From Empedobacter falsenii (GTDB lineage Bacteria > Bacteroidota > Bacteroidia > Flavobacteriales > Weeksellaceae), in contig NZ_JAAGKM010000004.1 of the NCBI RefSeq assembly GCF_019308355.1, positions 62,001 through 126,000 of the forward strand: a DNA stretch of 64,000 nt, in the 5' to 3' direction. Below the pieces are notes generated by a model. It was not told the origin of the DNA. It searched no databases and saw only the letters and a list, made by a program, of their open reading frames with translations. Both the position numbers and the translations under genes were made by a program. The first letter of the stretch is position 1; each line of letters starts with the position of its first letter. Of this stretch, positions 1 through 8,807 are shown piece by piece.

Positions 1-1
1 A

Positions 2-1768
2 ATGGATTTTGATGATTTATTGTTACGTACCAATGAAATTTTGACGCGTTTTCCTGAGGTTTTAGCAAAATATCAAGAACGTTTCAAATACATTATGGTT
101 GATGAGTACCAAGATACCAATCATTCGCAATATTTGATTGTAAAAGCATTGGCTTCTCGTTACGAAAACCTTTGTGTGGTTGGTGATGATGCGCAATCTA
201 TCTATGCTTTCCGTGGTGCAAATATTCGAAATATTTTATCATTCAAATCTGATTATCCTGATGCGAAATTATATCCATTAGAACAAAATTATCGTTCGAC
301 ACAAATGATTGTGGAAGCTGCGAATCAGATTATCAAACAAAATCAAGATCAATTAGAAAAAAATGTTTGGACAGCAAATGAAACTGGTGAGAAAATAGCC
401 GTTTATCGTGGACTTTCTGATGCTGATGAAGCACGTTATATTGCAACTCAGATTTGGGAAAGACAGATCAATAAACATCTTCAACCAAAAGATTTTGCTA
501 TTCTTTATCGTACCAATGCTCAATCTCGAGCATTAGAAGAAGCCTTGAGAAAAAGAGGAATTCAGTACCGTGTTTATGGCGGAACATCTTTCTATCAACG
601 CAAAGAGATTAAGGATATGGTTGGTTATATGCGATTATTGATTAATCAAAATGATGAAGAAGCTTTATTGCGAACAATCAATTATCCGGCACGTGGAATT
701 GGTCAAACGACTATTTCAAAACTTTTGGTTGCGGCAGATCAACATCAAATTAGTTTATTTTCTTTGATTGAAAATATTGCGATGTATGCTCCAACCATTG
801 GAATAAATGCAGGAACATCAAACAAATTGAATGATTTTGTGTTGATGATTAAGCGTTTCCAAGTGATGCTAAAATCACATGATGTATATGAAGTAACAAT
901 GGAAATGGCTAAAACAACACAATTGTTGAATGCGTTGAAAGAAGATTCTACACCAGAAGGTGTTTCTCGCTTAGAGAACGTTCAAGAGTTGTTAAATTCG
1001 ATCCAAGGTTATGTCGAAGAACAACAACAATTAGACGAAGGAGATGCTTCTTTAGGAGGTTTCTTAGAAAATATTGCTTTAGCAACTGATGCGGATAACG
1101 AAGAAGATGACGATAATAAGGTCAATTTGATGACTGTTCACTTAGCAAAAGGTTTAGAATTCCCTGTTGTATTTATTGCTGGTTTAGAAGAAAATCTTTT
1201 CCCTTCTATGATGAGCGTTAACACGCGCGCTGAGTTAGAAGAAGAGCGTCGTTTATTTTATGTTGCCTTGACACGTGCCGAGAAAGTGGCTTATATGACC
1301 TACTCTGTTTCACGTTTTCGTTGGGGAAAAATTATCGATTGCGAACCATCTCGTTTCTTAGAAGAAATTGATGATAGTTTCTTGGATTGGAAAAATCTTA
1401 ATATTTCTGCAAGAGCTTCTAATAATAGTGGATTATCGGCTGATTTATTTGGAGATGAACCAACACCACAAAACTATCAACAACGAGAAAAATCAGTTGC
1501 AAGACCAAATCCAAGAGCTCGTGTAGAACCAGCTCAACCAAGGTCAAATTTCAAACCACTAAATCAAACAAAAAGTAACGCTTCATCAACAGCAAATGCA
1601 CAAGGTTTGCAAGTTGGTCAAGTTGTTGTTCACGATCGTTTTGGACGAGGAATTGTGAAAGATTTGCAAGGAGAACCATCAGATATGAAAGCAATTATTC
1701 ATTTTGATAATGCAGGAGAAAAAAAATTACTCTTAAATTTTGCAAAACTAAAAATCATTCGATCATAA
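2..1768 (+). CDS. ATP-dependent DNA helicase UvrD/PcrA, 3' part
   Basis: Superfamily 1A 3'-5' DNA helicase used in repair and replication-fork processing. The gene enters from the left edge: the first codon here is an internal Met, and the Walker A and Q motifs lie outside the window. Visible motifs are II (DEYQDT, Walker B), III (VVGDDAQSIYAFRGA), IV (QNYRS), V (TVHLAKGLEF) and VI (RRLFYVALTRAE). A basic, Asn/Gln-rich linker (about residues 480-525) leads to a C-terminal Tudor-like domain (GQVVVHDRFGRG), as in PcrA/UvrD. A strong terminator follows directly. Whether it should be called UvrD or PcrA cannot be settled from this part; the family is certain. Confidence 0.95.
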   Translation: MDFDDLLLRTNEILTRFPEVLAKYQERFKYIMVDEYQDTNHSQYLIVKALASRYENLCVVGDDAQSIYAFRGANIRNILSFKSDYPDAKLYPLEQNYRSTQMIVEAANQIIKQNQDQLEKNVWTANETGEKIAVYRGLSDADEARYIATQIWERQINKHLQPKDFAILYRTNAQSRALEEALRKRGIQYRVYGGTSFYQRKEIKDMVGYMRLLINQNDEEALLRTINYPARGIGQTTISKLLVAADQHQISLFSLIENIAMYAPTIGINAGTSNKLNDFVLMIKRFQVMLKSHDVYEVTMEMAKTTQLLNALKEDSTPEGVSRLENVQELLNSIQGYVEEQQQLDEGDASLGGFLENIALATDADNEEDDDNKVNLMTVHLAKGLEFPVVFIAGLEENLFPSMMSVNTRAELEEERRLFYVALTRAEKVAYMTYSVSRFRWGKIIDCEPSRFLEEIDDSFLDWKNLNISARASNNSGLSADLFGDEPTPQNYQQREKSVARPNPRARVEPAQPRSNFKPLNQTKSNASSTANAQGLQVGQVVVHDRFGRGIVKDLQGEPSDMKAIIHFDNAGEKKLLLNFAKLKIIRS

Positions 1769-1779
1769 TAAAAAAACAG

Positions 1780-1811
1780 AAAAAGGTTACAGTAATTTGT
1801 AACCTTTTTTA
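1780..1811 (+). terminator. Rho-independent terminator after the helicase gene
   Basis: Perfect 10-bp stem AAAAGGTTAC / GTAACCTTTT with an 8-nt loop followed by a T run, 12 bases after the stop codon of the helicase. Confidence 0.85.
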
Positions 1812-1998
1812 TTTATATTTAACTAATTACATACCTTTTATCAAACTAAAGGTTTAAATAAGATATCTTCAAAATTTAGAATAAAATTCTTGCTTGTATT
1901 TATTTTTTCGAATAAATAAACAGATTAAATCTTATAATTAAGATTTTTTTAGCATTTTAGCACCACAAATAAACACAAGAACAAAATTTTTTACTCAA

Positions 1999-3462
1999 AT
2001 GGATGATATCATCAATCTAATAAGTAACTACGTCTGGTCATATGCCTTGATTGGACTTTGCGCTTTAACAGGAATTTACTTCTCTATTCGCACCGGATTT
2101 TTACAAATAGTCTACATAAAAGACATGGTTCGCTTGCTATTTAGTGGCGAAAAATCGGACAAAGGAATCACACCTTTCCAAGCTTTTTCTTTAGCAATTT
2201 CTGGTCGTGTCGGAACTGGAAACATTGTTGGTGTTGCAACTGCAATCGCAATGGGAGGCCCTGGAGCAATTTTTTGGATGTGGTTTATCGCATTTTTAGG
2301 AAGTGCATCTGCATTCATAGAATCTGCATTAGGACAGGTCTACAAGCAAGAAATCGATGGAGAATATCGTGGAGGTCCTTCATACTACATCGAAAAAGGT
2401 TTAGGAATCAAATGGTACGCGGTTTTGTTTGCAATCATTACAATTATGAGTTGTGGATTATTATTACCAGGCGTTCAGTCGAATAGTATTTCATCTGCTT
2501 TGAATAACGCGTTTGATATTCCTATTTATAATTTTGTAGGAATTCCAATCAACATTGTAGGATTCATCATTATTGGATTATTAGCCTTGATTATTTTTGG
2601 AGGTGTAAAACGTTTAGGACAAGCTTCTGAATTTATCGTTCCATTTATGGCAGGCGCTTATATCTTAATGGCAATGATTATTATCGGAATGAATATTCAT
2701 CAAGTTCCATCAGTTTTAAGATTAATTTTCTCATCAGCTTTCAATCAAGAATCGCTTTATAGTGGAGTTTTTGGATCTGCAATTGCTTGGGGAATAAAAC
2801 GTGGAATTTATTCTAACGAAGCTGGTCAAGGAACTGCTCCTCACGCGGCAGCGGCAGCGGAAGTTAATCACCCAGCTCAACAAGGTTTGGTACAAGCTTT
2901 CTCTGTTTACATCGATACATTATTTGTGTGTACAGCAACTGCTTTTATGATTTTATTTACAGGAAAATACAATGTGAATCACCCAGAAAAAGCGGGAAGT
3001 TTCATTACTCAAAATCTTCCTGGTGTGGATTATACAGGTTTTACGCAAGCTGCTGTTTCTAGTCATTTCCCTTCATTCGGAAATAGTTTTGTTGCAATTG
3101 CTTTGTTTTTCTTTGCTTTTACAACGATTATGGCTTATTACTATTATGCTGAAACGAATATTACATACATTTTCAAGAAAGGAAATAGAAAAGTATATGT
3201 ATGGATTTTACGTATTTGTTTTTTAGGTGCTACGTATTACGGAACAATCAAAACTGCTGAAACTGCTTGGGCAATTGGAGATATTGGTGTTGGTTTAATG
3301 GCTTGGGTAAATGTTATTGCTATTTTATTATTAAGCGGAGTTGGGCTTAAAGTCTGGAAAGATTATAAAGACAAACGTAAAAAAGGAATTAAAAATCCTG
3401 ATTTTAATCCTACAGAAATCGGAATTAAAAATGCTACTTTTTGGGAGAACAAAAATAAATAA
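1999..3462 (+). CDS. Alanine/glycine:cation symporter (AGCS family)
   Basis: Inner-membrane Na+- (or H+-) coupled importer of alanine or glycine. The 487-residue protein has the family's usual length and about ten hydrophobic segments. The N-terminal region carries the AGCS signature around residues 65-90 (FSLAISGRVGTGNIVGVA), followed by GGPGAIFWMW, and further on SNEAGQGTAPHAAAAA (about 273-288), all family hallmarks. The tail is Lys-rich and cytoplasmic. It stands alone, between the helicase terminator and a bidirectional terminator. I saw no clear TAnnTTTG box in the AT-rich 230-bp upstream gap. The exact amino acid carried cannot be told from sequence. Confidence 0.93.
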   Translation: MDDIINLISNYVWSYALIGLCALTGIYFSIRTGFLQIVYIKDMVRLLFSGEKSDKGITPFQAFSLAISGRVGTGNIVGVATAIAMGGPGAIFWMWFIAFLGSASAFIESALGQVYKQEIDGEYRGGPSYYIEKGLGIKWYAVLFAIITIMSCGLLLPGVQSNSISSALNNAFDIPIYNFVGIPINIVGFIIIGLLALIIFGGVKRLGQASEFIVPFMAGAYILMAMIIIGMNIHQVPSVLRLIFSSAFNQESLYSGVFGSAIAWGIKRGIYSNEAGQGTAPHAAAAAEVNHPAQQGLVQAFSVYIDTLFVCTATAFMILFTGKYNVNHPEKAGSFITQNLPGVDYTGFTQAAVSSHFPSFGNSFVAIALFFFAFTTIMAYYYYAETNITYIFKKGNRKVYVWILRICFLGATYYGTIKTAETAWAIGDIGVGLMAWVNVIAILLLSGVGLKVWKDYKDKRKKGIKNPDFNPTEIGIKNATFWENKNK

Positions 3463-3469
3463 CACAAAA

Positions 3470-3499
3470 AAAACCACTTCGTTTGAAGTGGTTTTTTTG
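3470..3499. terminator. Bidirectional terminator between symporter and yceI
   Basis: Stem AAACCACTTC / GAAGTGGTTT with loop gttt, with A and T runs on either side. It serves the converging symporter (+) and YceI (-) genes. The same stem occurs again at 41661-41684. Confidence 0.9.
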
Positions 3500-3515
3500 C
3501 TATTAAAAATTATGA

Positions 3516-4034
3516 TTATTGGGCTTGAGTAAACTCTAAATTCACCAATAATTTTACTTTATCAGAAACCACTAATCCTCCAGCTTCTGTTACTTGGCTC
3601 CATCCTAATCCGTAATCTTTACGGTTGATTTCTCCTGAAAATTCGAATCCAGCTCTTTGTAATCCCCATGGATCAGTGATAACTCCACCAAAATCTGCAT
3701 TTAATGTAATTGGCTGTTTTTCACCACGAATTTCTAAAGTTCCATTAATTTTTCCGTTTTGAATACCTGAAGTACTTTCAAATTTCATTTCTGGAAATTG
3801 CTCAGCAGCAAAGAAATCAGCTGATTTTAAATGTCCATCACGATCTGCATTTTTTGTATTGATTGAATCTACTTTTGCATCAAATTCAAATTTTGCATCA
3901 GAAAAATCATCTGAATTAGCTTCTACATCAGCATTGAAATGATCAAAATTTCCTGTTACTGTAGAGATTACCATGTGTTTAACTTTAAATTGAACTTCTG
4001 AGTGAGAAGGGTCTAAATTCCATTTTGTTGCCAT
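3516..4034 (-). CDS. YceI-like domain protein, no signal peptide
   Basis: YceI proteins form a lipocalin-like beta barrel that binds a long isoprenoid or other lipid. This 172-residue copy starts with WNLDPSHSEVQFKVKHMVIS, the family's N-terminal pattern, then the middle motif DGHLKSADFF and a C-terminal KVKLLVNLEF strand. It lacks a signal peptide, so it should be cytoplasmic, unlike the paralogue at 4918-5490. It is the last gene of a three-gene minus-strand run: secreted YceI, DODA dioxygenase, cytoplasmic YceI, with gaps of 27 and 37 bp. The ligand is unknown. Confidence 0.93.
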   Translation of the reverse strand: MATKWNLDPSHSEVQFKVKHMVISTVTGNFDHFNADVEANSDDFSDAKFEFDAKVDSINTKNADRDGHLKSADFFAAEQFPEMKFESTSGIQNGKINGTLEIRGEKQPITLNADFGGVITDPWGLQRAGFEFSGEINRKDYGLGWSQVTEAGGLVVSDKVKLLVNLEFTQAQ

Positions 4035-4071
4035 AATGTTTTGTTTTTATTTGTTATTTAAATTGATTTAT

Positions 4072-4890
4072 TTATCCTATTTTGAATGATAACATTCCTA
4101 ATGATCCATAAATTAGTTTATCATTAAAAAGTGTTACTTCCTCTTCTTTTCCTTGTAATGCTAATGCGTAAATAGCTGGCAAATAATGTTCCATAGATGG
4201 GACAGCAAGATTAAATGCGCTACCTTTTTGTACAAAATTGAACAATTCGTCGTGATTACCTGTTTGAACAATATTCTTGAATGTATCATTCACTTCATAT
4301 GCCCAATCGTAACCAGCATTTGGCTCATTCCAATTTAACGCTCTCAAATTGTGCACAACATTCCCACTTCCTACTATTAATACACCTTTACTACGCAAAG
4401 CGTCTAATTCCTTCGCTAATTCGTAATGCTCTTTTGGCGTTTTATAAACATCCAAACTCAGTTCTATCATCGGAACATCTGCTTCTGGATACAAAAATTT
4501 AATCACACTCCAAGAACCGTGGTCAAATCCCCACATTTTGTCTAAATCGATTTCTGTTGTTTTAATTAAATTTTTGATCTCTGTAGCCAATTCAGGACTT
4601 CCTGGTGCTGGATATTCAACATCGAATAAAGCTTGTGGAAAACCATAAAAATCGTGAATCGTTTTGGGTTGTTCTAAAGCCGTAACTTTAGTTCCTTTCG
4701 TTTCCCAGTGTGCCGAAATACAAATAATTGCATTTGGTTTTGGGATTGTTTTTCCAATATTCTTCCAACCTTCTACAAAAATATTTTCTTCGATTGCATT
4801 CATCGGAGAGCCATGTCCTAAAAATAAAACTGGCATCTTATCAGTTATAGAAAAACTTGAAGTTATAGATTTTAACGTATTGAAATCCAC
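4072..4890 (-). CDS. ygiD: 4,5-DOPA dioxygenase-like extradiol ring-cleavage enzyme (YgiD/DODA, LigB fold)
   Basis: Class III (LigB-type) extradiol dioxygenase of the YgiD/DODA group, 272 residues, the usual size. The N-terminal core reads MPVLFLGHGSPMNA with probable metal ligand His26, then CISAHWETKG with His61. GSGNVVHNL and the near-C-terminal VPSMEHYLPA supply the later conserved His residues. E. coli YgiD opens L-DOPA in vitro, but the physiological substrate in bacteria is not established. An internal Met19 could also be the start; the longer form is kept because it begins 27 bp after the preceding yceI gene. The two YceI neighbours suggest a small lipophilic or oxidised substrate, which is inference. 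Confidence 0.9.
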   Translation of the reverse strand: MDFNTLKSITSSFSITDKMPVLFLGHGSPMNAIEENIFVEGWKNIGKTIPKPNAIICISAHWETKGTKVTALEQPKTIHDFYGFPQALFDVEYPAPGSPELATEIKNLIKTTEIDLDKMWGFDHGSWSVIKFLYPEADVPMIELSLDVYKTPKEHYELAKELDALRSKGVLIVGSGNVVHNLRALNWNEPNAGYDWAYEVNDTFKNIVQTGNHDELFNFVQKGSAFNLAVPSMEHYLPAIYALALQGKEEEVTLFNDKLIYGSLGMLSFKIG

Positions 4891-4917
4891 GATTTTTATA
4901 GTATATTTTATTTATTA

Positions 4918-5490
4918 TTATTTAGCTTTTGGAGCTGCAAATTCTAAGTTAGATGTTAAGGTAACAACATCACCTACAACAGCTTCTGGGAAATTACCAC
5001 CGATATTAAAATCACTTCTTTTTACATTTCCTTTTACTGTAAATCCGTACGTTTTAACTCCGTTATTGTTGATACTTCCGTTGTAAACTAATTTTAATGC
5101 TACTGGTTTAGTTACTCCGTTTAATGTTAAATCACCAACCATTTTAAATTGATTTCCTTTAACACGTGTAATTCCTTTTGAAGAGAATTCTAGTTTTGAA
5201 TTTTTTGCTGCATTGAAAAAATCTGCTGATTTTAAATGATTATCACGTGCCTCTATTCCTGTATTGATTGAATTGATATCTGCAACTACATGAAATTTTG
5301 CATCGCTTAAATCTTCTTTTGTAAAGTTTAAATGAACATCAAAATTTTGGAATTGTCCTTCAACATCAGAAATTGTCATGTGAGAAACAGAAAAGCCTAA
5401 TTTTGAGTGCGCTTTATCATTTGTATAATTTTGAGCAAATGCAGACATTGAAGCTGCTGATAACATTAACGTGAATAATAATTTTTTCAT
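4918..5490 (-). CDS. Secreted YceI family protein
   Basis: The 190-residue protein begins with a clear Sec signal peptide (MKKLLFTLMLSAASMSAFAQ, cleavage near residue 20). The mature YceI domain starts YTNDKAHSKLGFSVSHMTIS and contains the shared DNHLKSADFF motif. It should act in the periplasm as a lipid-binding lipocalin-like barrel. It is the first gene of the YceI-DODA-YceI run, and a perfect -7 box (5540-5547) lies 50 bp upstream. Similarity to the cytoplasmic copy downstream is clear across the whole length, so the pair probably arose by duplication. Confidence 0.94.
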   Translation of the reverse strand: MKKLLFTLMLSAASMSAFAQNYTNDKAHSKLGFSVSHMTISDVEGQFQNFDVHLNFTKEDLSDAKFHVVADINSINTGIEARDNHLKSADFFNAAKNSKLEFSSKGITRVKGNQFKMVGDLTLNGVTKPVALKLVYNGSINNNGVKTYGFTVKGNVKRSDFNIGGNFPEAVVGDVVTLTSNLEFAAPKAK

Positions 5491-5539
5491 AACGAATGAT
5501 TATTTGATTGTTTTTAATTAATTATTTATTTTGATAGGA

Positions 5540-5547
5540 CAAATTTA
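5540..5547 (-). promoter_or_regulatory. -7 promoter box for the yceI-ygiD-yceI operon
   Basis: On the minus strand the bases read TAAATTTG, a perfect match to the Bacteroidetes -7 consensus TAnnTTTG, about 50 bases before the yceI ATG. No clear -33 TTG is seen. Confidence 0.55.
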
Positions 5548-5680
5548 GCTCAGTCATCAGCGAGATTTCATTGACATAAGATAAGAAATTAAAAAGCTTG
5601 ATTTTTCATCTAATAAACGATCAAATTGTATCAATTAATATTCCAAAAAGTAAAGATTTTGAATTTGTTAGCAATAAAAA

Positions 5681-5702
5681 AAACACTTCAATAGAAGTGT
5701 TT
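5681..5702 (-). terminator. Terminator after the map operon
   Basis: Stem AAACACTTC / GAAGTGTTT with a 4-nt loop, followed on the minus strand by eight Ts. It lies 5 bases past the stop of the 99-residue protein. Confidence 0.85.
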
Positions 5703-5706
5703 AATA

Positions 5707-6006
5707 TTATTTTACTGGACTAAAATACCAGTAGGTAGATGTTTTTTTATTCTCGACTTCCAAATATTCTGGAAATGCTTGTGGTAATAAATGTAATTCT
5801 TCCGATTTTTTCAAATCAGTTAGAATCTGACGTAAAGGATATCCTTTTTTACGATCGTGAGGAAAATATCCTTTTTCTATTAAGAAAGGCATCATGTCCT
5901 TCGTTTTTACACGTTCCAACTTATTTTCTGTTAAATAAGCCTGAATATCTTCGCTCATTTTTTTGACCACTTCGCGGTCTACTTTAATATATTCGTTTCT
6001 CTTCAT
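5707..6006 (-). CDS. Conserved hypothetical protein, 99 aa, downstream of map
   Basis: Small basic protein without signal peptide or membrane segment. It reads as a helical N-terminal half (VDREVVKKMSEDIQAYL) and an aromatic C-terminus (TSTYWYFSP). The phrase GYPLRQILTDLKKSEEL resembles a short winged-helix-like fold, but I cannot name a family. It follows the methionine aminopeptidase gene by only 6 bp and shares its terminator, so it is co-transcribed and may have a role near translation. No function is assigned. Confidence 0.75.
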   Translation of the reverse strand: MKRNEYIKVDREVVKKMSEDIQAYLTENKLERVKTKDMMPFLIEKGYFPHDRKKGYPLRQILTDLKKSEELHLLPQAFPEYLEVENKKTSTYWYFSPVK

Positions 6007-6012
6007 ATAATT

Positions 6013-6774
6013 TTACCAATTACCATTCATGTGCGTCAAAATCATAGGACCTTCAGAAGTTACCAAAACAGTATGTTCGTGTTGCGCAAAAACGCCAGGA
6101 GCATTTCCTATCATCGTCCAACCATCCGCTTGTTCAATTGCTTCGTAAGAATTTTCAGAAATAAAGGTTTCTAAAGCAATAACCGAATTTTTTCGAAAAC
6201 GACGTTTATCATCTGGATCTCTGAAATTCATCAAATCTAACGGTTCTTCGTGCAACGAACGCCCTACTCCATGACCAGTTAAATTCTCAATCACATGATA
6301 ATGATGTTTTTTTGCTTCTTTCTCAATAATTCCACCAATATCAGCGATTTTAACGCCAGATTTTACAGCCGCAATTGCTTTTTGAAGTGCAGAAATCGAT
6401 GCATCAACAATTTTTTGATAACCATTTACATCTTCTCCAACAACAATAGAACCTCCATTATCAGCCCAAAAACCACCTAATTCTCCAGAAACATCAATAT
6501 TAATAACATCTCCATCTTTCAAAATTTTATCAGCTCTTGGAATTCCGTGACAAATTTCTTCATTGACACTTAAGCAAGTATATCCCGGAAATTGATACGA
6601 TTCATAGGGTGCAGATTTACATCCAAATTTCTTCATGATTCCTGCTCCAAAATCATCCAATTCTTTGGTTGACATTCCTGGTTTCACATAATCTTTCATC
6701 TCTTTCAGAGTTACCGCTACAGCTTCGCTGACTTTTTTCATTCCGATTAACTCTTCTTCTGTCTCTATAATCAT
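6013..6774 (-). CDS. map: Type I methionine aminopeptidase
   Basis: Removes the initiator Met from nascent proteins in the cytoplasm, using two metal ions. Length 253 residues, the normal size of type I enzymes. Expected residues are present: His76 in NEEICHGIP, metal ligands Asp94 and Asp105 (INIDVSGELGGFWADNG), the His of LTGHGVGRSLHEEP, and the C-terminal Glu residues (VIALETFIS and QHEHTVLVT). It is first in a two-gene operon with the 99-residue protein. A perfect -7 box lies about 40 bp upstream. Confidence 0.97.
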   Translation of the reverse strand: MIIETEEELIGMKKVSEAVAVTLKEMKDYVKPGMSTKELDDFGAGIMKKFGCKSAPYESYQFPGYTCLSVNEEICHGIPRADKILKDGDVINIDVSGELGGFWADNGGSIVVGEDVNGYQKIVDASISALQKAIAAVKSGVKIADIGGIIEKEAKKHHYHVIENLTGHGVGRSLHEEPLDLMNFRDPDDKRRFRKNSVIALETFISENSYEAIEQADGWTMIGNAPGVFAQHEHTVLVTSEGPMILTHMNGNW

Positions 6775-6814
6775 TGCTTATATTCTATTGATCTCAAAAC
6801 TCTGAAATCGTATG

Positions 6815-6822
6815 CAAAAGTA
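6815..6822 (-). promoter_or_regulatory. -7 promoter box for map
   Basis: Minus-strand TACTTTTG, a perfect TAnnTTTG match, 40 bases before the map ATG. Confidence 0.55.
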
Positions 6823-6988
6823 CAATTTCTTTGAATAGATTTTAAAGAGTTCGGATTGAATTTTAAGAGGATGTTAAAAACATAACTAAACGAATAATTT
6901 TTCATCTAACGAAAGCGTTTAAATCAATTGAAAAATTACTATTAAATCTGAGATTATTTAAAAAAGTAATATTTTTTGTTCTACTCTC

Positions 6989-8314
6989 TTATTTATTTTC
7001 AAAAAATTCAAGTATAAGGTAATATTTTCCTTTCGGAAGAGTTTCTCCTTCCATAATCACCTCGCGTGCATTCATATTATAACTTAAAACATTGTTTGCT
7101 ATGCGTGTACTTTCTTGGTGAATTAATCGGACATTAATTATTTTTGTAACAGGTGATAGCTCAAGCTCTTTTGGAAGAACAATACTATTCTTAGAATTAT
7201 CTAATATAATTTCAGTTGTTAGTTCTTGAATAGATGCCCCATTCATCCATTTTTTTCCAGTCTCTTGAATTTGATTCGAATAGTTTATTTTATTGTGGCT
7301 GTCACTTTTTAAATCCGCGATATTTTTCCATTCTAACTGGGTGTAAGAAGCTCCTGATGGGATATCACCCACAACAAGTACTTGACCTTTTGTTCCAATT
7401 GTACGAGGAAACATATAACTGTCTGTATTCACTTCATTACCAGTTGCTCCATTTGTATTAAAATTAAATTTGATGCCTCTTGCCCCATCCAAAATAATCT
7501 CTGATTTAAAATGATTTCCGGTCAGGATTGGAGAACTTGAAGCAATCGAATATAATGTCATTTCCTTACTCGATGGATTAAAATCAATATTCAGAAGTGA
7601 TCTAGATGGACTTGCTACATCATTATGAGCTCCTATATTCAGACGATTATCCAAAATACCTACAGAAGACCACAAAACAGAACTTCTTCCACTTCTCAGT
7701 GTAATATTACTTGTCGTCATGTCAATAGTTGTTCCACGACCCGATATCTGAGTATTTCTATTATACAAATTTAAAGATTGAGTACCTGATACTGCACCAG
7801 ATGTTTCGATTCCTACAGATTGCCCAACTCTTTCATAAGCTGTCTTAAAATCACCTTTTATCTCCATTTGTTTACCAGATACAGCATCCGTATCTGTAAA
7901 ACCCACTGCTACCTTACCTTGTTGGTAGATATTTTGGTCGTTGGCAGTCGCAACATTGGTGGTATTTTGTATACGCCAAGGCTCTTCTTGACTTAGACTT
8001 AATCTAATCCATTCTCCCGTTTGTTCATCTTTTTTAGACCAATAATAATATCCAGGGAATACAGCATTTTTTCCAGAACCATTTTGAGCTGTATTGAAAA
8101 TTAACAAAGAATTTTCCGGATTATTTATAGGACTCGATAAATCGGTGGTAGTCAAACTAATTCTAGGAATTAAAACACCTGTATTTTGACTCGAAATATC
8201 TAAAGATGAAGAAGAACTGGGGTTATCCGTTCCTATTCCGACTTGAGCATTAACATATTTGAACGATGCAATTACAGACAAAATAATGGCATACTTAAAA
8301 GACAGGTTTTTCAT
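6989..8314 (-). CDS. Secreted protein with Bacteroidetes surface-protein head region
   Basis: The 441-residue protein has a signal peptide ending near residue 23 (VNAQ). It then shows the pattern VGIGTDNPSSSSSLDIS...GVLIPRISLTT, which opens many flavobacterial cell-surface or tail-fibre-like proteins. The middle is rich in Ser, Thr, Asn and Gly with short beta strands (about 110-330), as in beta-solenoid or head-repeat regions. The last 80 residues are a separate, more charged domain ending LILEFFENK. I see no T9SS sorting tail. It is a single gene with about 170 bp before the next gene. Function unknown; adhesion or surface display is inference. Confidence 0.8.
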   Translation of the reverse strand: MKNLSFKYAIILSVIASFKYVNAQVGIGTDNPSSSSSLDISSQNTGVLIPRISLTTTDLSSPINNPENSLLIFNTAQNGSGKNAVFPGYYYWSKKDEQTGEWIRLSLSQEEPWRIQNTTNVATANDQNIYQQGKVAVGFTDTDAVSGKQMEIKGDFKTAYERVGQSVGIETSGAVSGTQSLNLYNRNTQISGRGTTIDMTTSNITLRSGRSSVLWSSVGILDNRLNIGAHNDVASPSRSLLNIDFNPSSKEMTLYSIASSSPILTGNHFKSEIILDGARGIKFNFNTNGATGNEVNTDSYMFPRTIGTKGQVLVVGDIPSGASYTQLEWKNIADLKSDSHNKINYSNQIQETGKKWMNGASIQELTTEIILDNSKNSIVLPKELELSPVTKIINVRLIHQESTRIANNVLSYNMNAREVIMEGETLPKGKYYLILEFFENK

Positions 8315-8342
8315 AATAAAGAATTTAGGTCATTAACAAAAT

Positions 8343-8367
8343 AAATCGACGTATAAAGCGTCGATTT
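8343..8367 (-). terminator. Hairpin downstream of the Dabb gene, probable terminator
   Basis: Perfect 9-bp arms AAATCGACG / CGTCGATTT with a 7-nt loop. On the minus strand it is followed by ATTTTG, a weak T tract. It lies between the end of the Dabb gene and the start of the secreted protein gene. Confidence 0.55.
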
Positions 8368-8485
8368 TGATTTGCAAATTACAAAAAAAGAATGAAAAAT
8401 TTAGTTTTTTTCATCTTTACAAATCTCTTTCGAAAAAAACTCCTAAACAATAAAAGTTAAGAGAAAATCATTTCAAAAAGAGCTT

Positions 8486-8782
8486 TTAATCTGCATCATA
8501 GATTAATACTCGTTTTGCTAGTTTATTTGGACCATTCAAAAATTCGAGATGTTGCGGATGTTTTTGATAAGCTTCAAATTGCTCCATTGTTTCAAAAGCT
8601 AAGAACAACGAGAATGAATAAGAAGCATCTATCACATCTCTTTCAATATTTGCAGGTGTTCCTACATGAAAAAAAGTTGAATCAGCAATTGGTTTCAAAT
8701 CTTTCAAAGCTTGGTGAAATGTATTCATTTCTTCTTTTGTTGCATCATCTTTCAACCAAAAAAAAACATGGTGAACTAGCAT
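8486..8782 (-). CDS. Dabb family (stress-responsive alpha/beta barrel) protein
   Basis: 98-residue single-domain protein of the Dabb (dimeric alpha/beta barrel) family. It starts MLVHHVFFWLKDDATKEEM, the family's typical opening (a V.H.V.F.LK strand), with the second strand YSFSLFLAFETMEQFEAYQKHPQH and a final VLIYD. These proteins form small dimeric barrels; some are stress-induced in plants and some act as enzymes. The substrate is unknown here. It starts 25 bp after the DEAD-box helicase gene and is probably transcribed with it. Confidence 0.88.
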   Translation of the reverse strand: MLVHHVFFWLKDDATKEEMNTFHQALKDLKPIADSTFFHVGTPANIERDVIDASYSFSLFLAFETMEQFEAYQKHPQHLEFLNGPNKLAKRVLIYDAD

Positions 8783-8807
8783 AAAATTATATTTTATAAG
8801 TTATTAA

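Noticed and set aside
1306-1315. TGTTTCACGT, half of a parS-like site, inside the helicase gene
   Set aside because: The second half of the palindrome is absent and the site lies in coding sequence far from parAB; it is chance.
4664-5086. 140-codon open frame on the plus strand over the dioxygenase and yceI genes
   Set aside because: Antisense shadow of two clear genes; composition and lack of any domain speak against coding.
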